The notes under the pieces were generated by a model. It worked only from the letters and a program-made list of their open reading frames with translations, was not told the DNA's origin and searched no databases. Position numbers and translations under genes: made by a program. A DNA stretch of 5,394 bases from Sphingomonadaceae bacterium (GTDB lineage Bacteria; Pseudomonadota; Alphaproteobacteria; Sphingomonadales; Sphingomonadaceae): the NCBI GenBank assembly GCA_947446935.1, contig CANFIV010000134.1, positions 1-5,394 on the forward strand, in the 5' to 3' direction. Shown here piece after piece: positions 1 to 5,394 of this stretch (its first letter is position 1; each line of letters begins with the position of its first letter).

Positions 1-96
1 CGCCCGGGCCGCCCAGCCATGCGAAACCTCGTGGAGCACGATTGCGAAAACCAGCGGCAAGACCAGCGTTGCCGCCAAATAGAGGGTGGAACTCAT
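1..96 (-). CDS. Site-2 protease family (M50) membrane metalloprotease, N-terminal fragment
   Basis: Only the first 32 codons are present; the gene continues past the left edge. The peptide starts MSSTLYLAATLVLPLVFAIV, a hydrophobic first membrane helix, and runs directly into LHEVSHGWAARA. HEVSH (residues 22-26) is the zinc-binding HExxH motif, with Glu23 as the expected catalytic base. An HExxH placed inside the first membrane helix is typical of the short M50 / site-2 protease subgroup, which cuts substrates within the membrane. The ATG (96-94) overlaps the TGA of the upstream acetyltransferase gene as ATGA, so translation is probably coupled and the two genes probably share an mRNA. The second zinc motif lies outside the window, so activity cannot be judged. 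The substrate is unknown. Confidence 0.85.
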   Translation of the reverse strand, partial: MSSTLYLAATLVLPLVFAIVLHEVSHGWAARA

Positions 97-644
97 GATG
101 CGGAACGAACCCATTCATCGCGCAGGATGGAATGGATCACGGTGTCGCGCACGCGGCCGGTCCAGGTGCGGCGCTCGCGGCGCAGGATGCCTTCCTCTTG
201 CGCACCGAGCTTGCGCACAGCAGCGCGGCTTCGCGTGTTGATCACATCAACCTTGAACACCAAGCGCTCGATCCCGCACGCGAAGGCATGATCCAGCATA
301 AGCTTCTTGAGCCGGCCGTTGAACCCGGTGCTTCGAAGCGCGGGCACGATAAAGCTGTTGCCGATCTCGATCGACCAGCCGGGCTGGCCATGCTCGATCC
401 ACGCGGTCATGCCGATGATCTCACCCTGTTTCAGCACCGCATAGACCCGCCGCGCCGCGCCACCGTTCAGCAGGCTGTCAAACTGGGGATCAAAGTGCTC
501 GCCCACATAGCAAAACGGGTAGATCTCCCAGATTGCGCTATCCTGCGCACAAGCCGCGCGCAGTCCCTCCCGATGGGCTTCGGCGAGCGGCTCGAGCCGG
601 AGGTCACCCTCCTCGAGCGGAACGTAGAGCGCCGCGTCGTTCAT
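93..644 (-). CDS. GNAT family N-acetyltransferase (RimJ/RimL-like)
   Basis: A 183-residue protein of the Acetyltransf_3 type (RimJ/RimL-like), which moves an acetyl group from acetyl-CoA to an amine; the substrate cannot be told. Visible features are the N-terminal LRLEPLAEAHREGL segment (residues 15-28), a central beta strand IIGMTAWIE (76-84), the acetyl-CoA loop PALRSTGFNGRLKKLMLDHA (101-120), and the NTRSRAAVRKLGAQEEG block (136-152) followed by RRERRTWTGRVRDTVIHSIL. The loop RSTGFNG stands in for the usual R/QxxGxG/A motif, as is common in this subgroup. The open frame extends up to 785, but the upstream 47 residues look non-coding (Cys-, Arg- and Pro-rich). The ATG at 644 begins the family-like MNDAALYVPLEEGDLRLEPL and has a weak purine stretch (AGGGCGG) upstream. 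It overlaps the downstream M50 protease gene by 4 bp and is divergent from yceI. Confidence 0.88.
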   Translation of the reverse strand: MNDAALYVPLEEGDLRLEPLAEAHREGLRAACAQDSAIWEIYPFCYVGEHFDPQFDSLLNGGAARRVYAVLKQGEIIGMTAWIEHGQPGWSIEIGNSFIVPALRSTGFNGRLKKLMLDHAFACGIERLVFKVDVINTRSRAAVRKLGAQEEGILRRERRTWTGRVRDTVIHSILRDEWVRSAS

Positions 645-833
645 TGCGCTGCCGCCCTGGCCTTGGCGGGGTGACGGAAAGGGAGGATTGCCATAACGAC
701 CCCCACATAGGCATTGGTGTGGGAATGCCAAGCTCCGGCAGGCGCGAACCGACCAAAACAATCGCGAATGAATCGTCACAGTCAACCGTTAGTATCGCAT
801 GCCTGCCGCAAGGCTTGCCGCCAAAGGATTGCC
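645..833. promoter_or_regulatory. Divergent promoter region between the GNAT gene and yceI
   Basis: This 189-bp spacer must hold the promoters for both divergent genes. On the minus strand TTGACT (785-780) matches a -35 box well. The hexamer 17 bp downstream (ATTGTT) is a poor -10, so the pair is only suggestive. For yceI, TAGTAT (790-795) is a possible -10 without a convincing -35. No clear operator palindrome was seen. The yceI ribosome binding site AAAGGA (823-828) is at the right end. Confidence 0.35.
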
Positions 834-1418
834 ATGCCGCGAATTCCAATGCGTCTGCTCATTACGCTCATCGCGCTGTTTGCCGTGCTGCAGCCGGCTG
901 TCGGCGCGGCGGGAGACTTGCGCTACGTGGTCGACAAATCCGCCAGCCGGGTGGACGCCAAAGTGCCGTTCTTCGGCATCGCTTCAAAGACCGCGCGCTT
1001 TCCGGATATGTCCGGCACGTTCAATCTCTCGTTCGCCAATATGGAAGCGCTCGACATGGTCGTCGATATCGACGCACGGACGCTGACGACCGGGGATTCG
1101 CAGACAAAGACTTTGCGGGGCAAGCAGTTCTTCGATGTCGCTCACCATCCTACGGTGCGCTTCGTCGGGCGGCGGTTGAACATGACTGGGGATCGCACCG
1201 CGACTGTGGAAGGCAACATCACCGCACGCGGGGTCACCCGGCCGATCAAACTCACGGTAAGCTTCTCCATCCCGCCGGTCTCGACAGGTGGAACCCAGCC
1301 CATCTCCATTGTCGGCACAGGCGTGATCGACCGCCGCCAATTCGGGATGAACGCCTATCCGTGGATCATCGGAGCCTTCGTCAACGTGACGATCCGCGCG
1401 CGTATGGTCCCGGGTTAA
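834..1418 (+). CDS. yceI: YceI family periplasmic lipid-binding-type protein
   Basis: A 194-residue protein, close to the usual YceI length (about 190). The N-terminus MPRIPMRLLITLIALFAVLQ is a signal peptide with likely cleavage near residues 24-26 (AVGA/AGD), so the mature protein should be periplasmic. The mature part begins YVVDKSASRVDAKVPFFGIA and shows family blocks: FPDMSGTFNLSF, the GKQFFDVAHHPTVRF segment (96-110), ARGVTRPIKLTV (131-142) and DRRQFGMNAYPWIIG (156-170). YceI proteins form a lipocalin-like beta barrel that, in characterised members, binds polyisoprenoid lipids; the ligand here is unknown. The ATG at 834 is chosen because AAAGGA sits 5 nt upstream and the signal peptide starts there. 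The open frame extends to 714 but that part is not protein-like. An internal ATG at 849 lacks a ribosome binding site. Its stop overlaps that of the convergent hydrolase gene. Confidence 0.9.
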   Translation: MPRIPMRLLITLIALFAVLQPAVGAAGDLRYVVDKSASRVDAKVPFFGIASKTARFPDMSGTFNLSFANMEALDMVVDIDARTLTTGDSQTKTLRGKQFFDVAHHPTVRFVGRRLNMTGDRTATVEGNITARGVTRPIKLTVSFSIPPVSTGGTQPISIVGTGVIDRRQFGMNAYPWIIGAFVNVTIRARMVPG

Positions 1419-2308
1419 GGCAGGGTTCCGAGCCAATCGACCAACGCTGCGGCGAGCGCGATGCGCCGGTCCGAGAAGCTGTGGTCGGTATCCCAAAGGC
1501 CGCCCGAGGCTTGGCGGTTACCCGCTTGCACCGCAGCGTTCAGAATTTCGAGGTTGTCCGGCCCCCGGGCGGAAGCTGCACCGTAAATGGCCAAGGGCCG
1601 CTGCCCATAGGCGAGCACCCGCGCCTTAAGATCGAACCGGGCGGCGTTCTCGCGCGATTCCTTCGCCAGACCATCCATCGTCGCCCCGGCCAGCGGTGCC
1701 ATGTCATCAACATGGGCCTCTCGCCAGTCAGCAAGCCCCTTCGCGGTCGCAGTCTGCGCACCATACTTCCCGATGTACCACGCATCGATCAGGAACAGCC
1801 CGATCACCGCCGGATCATCAGCGGCCGCATCGCTGGCCATAAAGCCCCCCATTGAATGGCCGGCCACCGCAATCCGGCGGGGATCAATGCCGAACTTGGC
1901 AACATTTTCCGGCTTGCGTAGCCACGCCAGCGCGCTGTGCGCATCCTGCGCGGCGTGAGAAAAGCTGAAATCGCCCGGACTGCCCCAGCTGCCACGATAA
2001 TGCAGGGTGAGCACGTGCCACCCCGCGCGGCGCGCTGCCTGCGCGAGGTCGAGATTCTGTTCGTTGCCGGGAAATCCATGGAACAGCAGCAGTGTCGGAT
2101 GAGGCCCCGCGCCCCCTGTCAACCACAGTAGCGCATTCATCGCACCGGCGCCGTCGGGCGCGGGCAGCACAAAGGCTACGGGTCGCGGCGGGTTGACGGC
2201 ATCGTGCGGCGGATCGGCAATCGCTGCGTTCTGCGCCAGCGCAAGACCTGAAAATTGCGTCGACAGAAAAAGGGCCAACAAGAGCACCGCGCGCTTCACC
2301 CATGCCAT
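1415..2308 (-). CDS. Secreted alpha/beta hydrolase (dienelactone hydrolase / S9-like)
   Basis: A 297-residue protein with a signal peptide (MAWVKRAVLLLALFLSTQFS, cleavage probably after ALA, residue 25), so probably periplasmic or secreted. Alpha/beta hydrolase landmarks are HGFPGN (77-82, oxyanion region), HYRGSWGSPG (103-112), the nucleophile elbow GHSMGG (150-155, Ser152) and DTDHSFSDRR (273-282) with His276 as the likely catalytic histidine. The position expected for the acid, after IYG (241-243), reads AASARGPDN, so the usual Asp is not in its canonical place; Asp251 may serve. It is likely an esterase or peptidase-like hydrolase, substrate unknown. The ATG at 2308 has AGGGGA about 8 nt upstream, inside the end of rbfA, and only 4 bp separate the two genes, so it is probably the last cistron of the infB-rbfA strand. 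Its stop overlaps that of convergent yceI. Confidence 0.88.
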   Translation of the reverse strand: MAWVKRAVLLLALFLSTQFSGLALAQNAAIADPPHDAVNPPRPVAFVLPAPDGAGAMNALLWLTGGAGPHPTLLLFHGFPGNEQNLDLAQAARRAGWHVLTLHYRGSWGSPGDFSFSHAAQDAHSALAWLRKPENVAKFGIDPRRIAVAGHSMGGFMASDAAADDPAVIGLFLIDAWYIGKYGAQTATAKGLADWREAHVDDMAPLAGATMDGLAKESRENAARFDLKARVLAYGQRPLAIYGAASARGPDNLEILNAAVQAGNRQASGGLWDTDHSFSDRRIALAAALVDWLGTLP

Positions 2309-2312
2309 CGTT

Positions 2313-2711
2313 TCAGTCCCCTGTCGTTAGATCCCTCTGCACCTTCGGATCGGCCAGCAACCTATCGATATGGCCGGCCACATCAAAGCTTTCGTCCGCC
2401 AGAAACTTGATCTTTGCCGCATATTTAAGCCGCAAGCGCTGCGCCACTTCCTTCTGGAAATAGGCAGTGTGCGTGCGCAGGGCCTTCAGCACCGCCTCCT
2501 CGTTCGCGCCGAGCAGCGGTTTGATATAGGCCGTCGCATGGCGCAAATCGGGCGACATGCGCACTTCGGTGACAGAGACCGAGTGCGAGGTCAGCACTTC
2601 GTCATGCACTTCCTGCCGCGTCAGCAAATCAGAGAGGAAATGGCGCACTTGCTCGCCGACCTTGAGCAGGCGGACCGAGCGGGCTTCGGGGGATGCGGGT
2701 TGTTTTGCCAT
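2313..2711 (-). CDS. rbfA: Ribosome-binding factor A (30S maturation)
   Basis: A 132-residue protein, the usual RbfA length. RbfA is a single KH-like domain protein that binds the immature 30S subunit, helps process the 16S rRNA 5' end, and is needed for growth in the cold. Family signatures are [18 protein letters not shown] (13-30), the strand [18 protein letters not shown] (46-63), the helix [20 protein letters not shown] (78-97) and [20 protein letters not shown] (100-119). The Pro often seen after the KY-type pair is replaced by AA here, a small deviation. The ATG at 2711 is preceded by AAGG three bases away and by AAAGGA about 12 bases away, so the effective ribosome binding site is uncertain. 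It lies 17 bp after the DUF1697 gene and 4 bp before the hydrolase. Proximity to infB is conserved widely in bacteria, which supports the call. Confidence 0.96.
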   Translation of the reverse strand: MAKQPASPEARSVRLLKVGEQVRHFLSDLLTRQEVHDEVLTSHSVSVTEVRMSPDLRHATAYIKPLLGANEEAVLKALRTHTAYFQKEVAQRLRLKYAAKIKFLADESFDVAGHIDRLLADPKVQRDLTTGD

Positions 2712-2728
2712 GAGCCTTGCGTGTTCCT

Positions 2729-3265
2729 TTACCGCATCTTCGCCAGAATGCGCGCCAGCGAGCGCACATTGCGCGCCGTACCTCGCCGCCCAAGTCGGCG
2801 TTCGAGGAATGCGCCCGTCATCCGGCTGGCCGCAACGCCCTCGGCATAGTCAATATAGAGCACCCGAGGGCCAAGCGCGAGCCTTTCGGGGCCGCGCTCC
2901 GCCTGATCGGCCACCAGCACTGCGAACTGCGCCGGATCCGCTTCGCCATCCAGAAACAGCGTGTGGACGTTGGCGTCCGCGCCGTGGCCAGTGAATGGAT
3001 TGTCCTCAATCGCGCTGCGGATTTCGTCCGCGCTGCGCACCGCAACCACGCTGCGCATATCGAACTTGGCGCGCACGAGCCGCTCGAGCATTTCCTCAAG
3101 CCCCTCGGTGGGCCGCTCGTCATGGTCGAACAACACGTTGCCGCTCGCCACCACCGTCTCGATATTGGCGAGCCCCTCGCCTTCAAACGCCGCGCGCAGC
3201 TCCGCCATCGTCAAGCGATTGCCGCCGACGTTGATCGAGCCAAGCAGAGCAACATATCGGGGCAT
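2729..3265 (-). CDS. DUF1697 family protein
   Basis: A 178-residue protein matching DUF1697 in length and motifs: [20 protein letters not shown] at the N-terminus (many family members read LLRGINVGG here), [12 protein letters not shown] (39-50), a middle helix [12 protein letters not shown], the [12 protein letters not shown] segment, and a C-terminal [11 protein letters not shown], equivalent to the family's T.RN..T..K. block. The biochemical role is not established; it is thought to be a cytoplasmic protein. The start is uncertain. ATG 3265 fits homologue N-termini, while an in-frame ATG at 3292 would add MAWDGEKIK. Neither has a strong Shine-Dalgarno sequence. It sits between infB and rbfA, which are usually close together, and is probably cotranscribed with rbfA (17-bp spacing). 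A structured RNA region (3310-3400) lies just upstream and could be its leader. Confidence 0.85.
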   Translation of the reverse strand: MPRYVALLGSINVGGNRLTMAELRAAFEGEGLANIETVVASGNVLFDHDERPTEGLEEMLERLVRAKFDMRSVVAVRSADEIRSAIEDNPFTGHGADANVHTLFLDGEADPAQFAVLVADQAERGPERLALGPRVLYIDYAEGVAASRMTGAFLERRLGRRGTARNVRSLARILAKMR

Positions 3266-3309
3266 CTTGATTTTTTCGCCATCCCATGCCATACATTTGG
3301 CATCACAAC

Positions 3310-3400
3310 GGTTGAAGTTTCCACTTCACCAACCCGGAGCCCGGACGCTGCTACGTCCGGGCTCTATTTGTATCAGGGGTACCGCTGCTACAGCACCCCC
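3310..3400 (-). other. Three tandem stem-loops (structured RNA region)
   Basis: Read along the minus strand, three hairpins follow each other. The first (3399-3376) pairs GGGGT with ACCCC and GCTG with CAGC around a TAG loop, with GGT bulged. The second (3364-3337) is a perfect 11-bp stem, GAGCCCGGACG with CGTCCGGGCTC, around TAGCAG. The third (3334-3310) pairs GGTT with AACC and GAAGT with ACTTC around GGAA, with GGT bulged. GGAA is a GNRA tetraloop only on this strand, which favours a minus-strand RNA. The 9-mer GTAGCAGCG occurs in the loop region of both the first and second hairpins. The block lies 8 nt after the stop of the small membrane ORF and 44 nt before the DUF1697 start, so it could be a 3' UTR, a leader, or a separate small RNA. 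Confidence 0.6.
3337..3374 (+). terminator. Possible plus-strand terminator (middle hairpin)
   Basis: The perfect 11-bp GC-rich stem (arms 3337-3347 and 3354-3364, 6-nt loop) is followed on the plus strand by TATTTGTATC, a moderate T-rich tail. On the minus strand it is followed by CGGGTTGG, with no T tract. If it terminates anything, it is plus-strand transcription, but no plus-strand gene precedes it. It might stop an antisense transcript across rbfA/DUF1697. This is weak and is an alternative to the structured-RNA reading. Confidence 0.3.
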
Positions 3401-3408
3401 TCACCTGC

Positions 3409-3510
3409 TTACTTCCGGCTCAGCTCAATGAGCTTGACCATCAGGCCAACGATGCCGACCACTAGAGTGGCAACGCCGATCACCAGAATCACAACGGTAT
3501 TCAATTCCAC
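3409..3510 (-). CDS. Candidate 33-residue single-helix membrane protein (toxin-like)
   Basis: A 34-codon frame, GTG to TAA. The peptide begins (M)ELNTVVILVIGVATLVVGI and ends KLIELSRK. Residues 5-25 form one uninterrupted hydrophobic helix rich in Val, Ile, Leu and Gly (Gly12, Gly19, Gly22). The tail is K26, E29, R32, K33, with a positive C-terminus. The GTG at 3510 is preceded by GGGAAGGTGA (3525-3516), a strong match to the 16S anti-Shine-Dalgarno, 5-8 nt away, which strongly favours real translation. The shape (short charged N-terminus, one helix, Lys/Arg-rich end) recalls holin-like type I toxins such as those of Firmicutes (TxpA/BsrG type), but it could also be a small membrane regulator. 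No homology search was possible. It lies 200 bp after infB and 143 bp before the DUF1697 gene. The annotation rests on the ribosome binding site and composition. Confidence 0.6.
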   Translation of the reverse strand: MELNTVVILVIGVATLVVGIVGLMVKLIELSRK

Positions 3511-3515
3511 AAAAA

Positions 3516-3554
3516 TCACCTTCCCTTCTGTCGCTGGTAGCGACCTCGGAAGAG
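3516..3554 (-). promoter_or_regulatory. 5' hairpin partly covering the small gene's ribosome binding site
   Basis: On the minus strand GTCGCT (3544-3539) pairs perfectly with AGCGAC (3535-3530) around ACC. Outside it, CTCTTC (3554-3549) can pair with GAAGGG (3528-3523, one G-U pair). This would tie up the 5' half of the GGGAAGGTGA ribosome binding site (3525-3516) of the 33-residue ORF. Such partial sequestration could limit translation. The pairing is read by eye; no folding energy was computed. Confidence 0.4.
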
Positions 3555-3579
3555 CTGTGACCAATGGAATCAAAACCAG

Positions 3580-3687
3580 TCAGTTCCGTGCGACCGGCCA
3601 AATGAAAAGCGAAACTGCCACCAGAATGGCAGTCGCGCCTGAAAAATGCCAGCCAACGCGGGCTCTGAGGGCACCAACCAGCTGCAA
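3580..3687 (-). CDS. Doubtful 35-residue hydrophobic ORF after infB
   Basis: A frame from TTG (3687) to TGA (3580) would encode a 35-residue peptide whose second half, GATAILVAVSLFIWPVARN, is a plausible membrane helix. However, the start is TTG with no Shine-Dalgarno at a useful distance (the nearest purines, GAGGGG, are about 14 nt away), and the frame overlaps a possible infB terminator. It is listed only because it sits next to the stronger small membrane ORF. I think it is more likely non-coding. Confidence 0.15.
   Translation of the reverse strand: MQLVGALRARVGWHFSGATAILVAVSLFIWPVARN
3599..3633 (-). terminator. infB: Possible infB terminator
   Basis: On the minus strand ACTGCCA (3633-3627) pairs perfectly with TGGCAGT (3620-3614) around TTCTGG, and the stem runs into TTTCGCTTTTCATTT (3613-3599). 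The position, 78 nt after the infB stop, and the T-rich tail fit a weak intrinsic terminator. The stem is short and the T tract is interrupted, so read-through into the small ORF and DUF1697 is likely. Confidence 0.4.
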
Positions 3688-3710
3688 GGCCGTGGCGTTC
3701 GCCCCTCAGA
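3664..3710 (-). repeat. Inverted repeat directly after the infB stop
   Basis: TCTGAGGG (3710-3703 on the minus strand) and CCCTCAGA (3671-3664) are perfect 8-bp arms separated by 31 nt, starting at the base after the infB stop codon. It could form the closing stem of a larger 3' UTR structure that protects the infB mRNA end. The inner part shows only short pairing. Confidence 0.4.

Positions 3711-5394
<1,684 letters not shown>

Larger units (their letters stand above)
3302..3498 (+). repeat. 11-bp direct repeat ATCACAACGGT flanking the small ORF tail and hairpins
   Basis: ATCACAACGGT occurs at 3302-3312 and again at 3488-3498, 186 bp apart. The right copy is inside the start of the 33-residue ORF and the left copy is at the end of the hairpin block. 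An exact 11-mer repeat in so short a region is unlikely but not impossible by chance. It may mark a duplication, or the ends of an inserted segment. Confidence 0.35.

Noticed and set aside
132..674. A 180-codon plus-strand frame opposite the GNAT gene
   Set aside because: It is antisense to a clear GNAT coding sequence and resembles no known family.
645..785. N-terminal extension of the GNAT protein up to 785
   Set aside because: The extra 47 residues do not look like protein sequence for this family, and the ATG at 644 gives a normal family N-terminus and length.
533..1855. A 440-codon plus-strand open frame spanning the GNAT start, yceI and the hydrolase end
   Set aside because: It crosses three well-supported genes, its translation is Arg/Pro/His-rich without family motifs, and long shadow frames are common in GC-rich DNA.
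3337..3364. The 11-bp hairpin as a minus-strand intrinsic terminator
   Set aside because: There is no T tract after it on the minus strand; the next bases are CGGGTTGG.
3310..3400. tRNA or CRISPR repeat as the explanation for the hairpin cluster
   Set aside because: There is no cloverleaf with a T-arm or acceptor stem, and no regularly spaced identical repeats; only a 9-mer is shared.

Overview
The window looks like chromosomal DNA from an alphaproteobacterium, most likely a sphingomonad (Sphingomonadales). This rests on the high G+C content and third-position GC bias, on the sequence flavour of the IF2 and RbfA proteins, and on the infB-rbfA context. It is a judgement from reading, not from a database match.

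Right part (about 2313-5394), minus strand: a translation and ribosome-maturation block. It runs infB (initiation factor IF2, 5' end outside the window), an approximately 445-bp gap, a DUF1697 family gene, and rbfA (30S maturation factor). The secreted alpha/beta hydrolase at 1415-2308 starts 4 bp after rbfA and is probably the last gene of this transcription unit. truB, often found after rbfA, is absent here.

The infB-DUF1697 gap (3266-3710) is the most unusual part. On the minus strand it contains a good candidate for an overlooked 33-residue single-helix membrane protein (3409-3510, GTG start). It has a strong Shine-Dalgarno sequence, and a hairpin just upstream could partly mask that sequence. 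Three consecutive stem-loops follow the gene (3310-3400), one with an 11-bp perfect stem and one with a GNRA tetraloop. The layout resembles a type I toxin gene or a small membrane regulator with a structured RNA, but no function can be assigned from sequence alone.

Left part (1-1418): yceI, coding for a periplasmic lipid-binding-type protein, is on the plus strand. It converges on the hydrolase gene so tightly that their stop codons overlap in TTAA. Divergent from yceI across a 189-bp spacer is a minus-strand pair: a GNAT acetyltransferase whose stop overlaps (ATGA) the start of a site-2 (M50) membrane protease. Only the first 32 codons of the protease are in the window.

No tRNA, rRNA, CRISPR array, insertion sequence or phage gene was seen.
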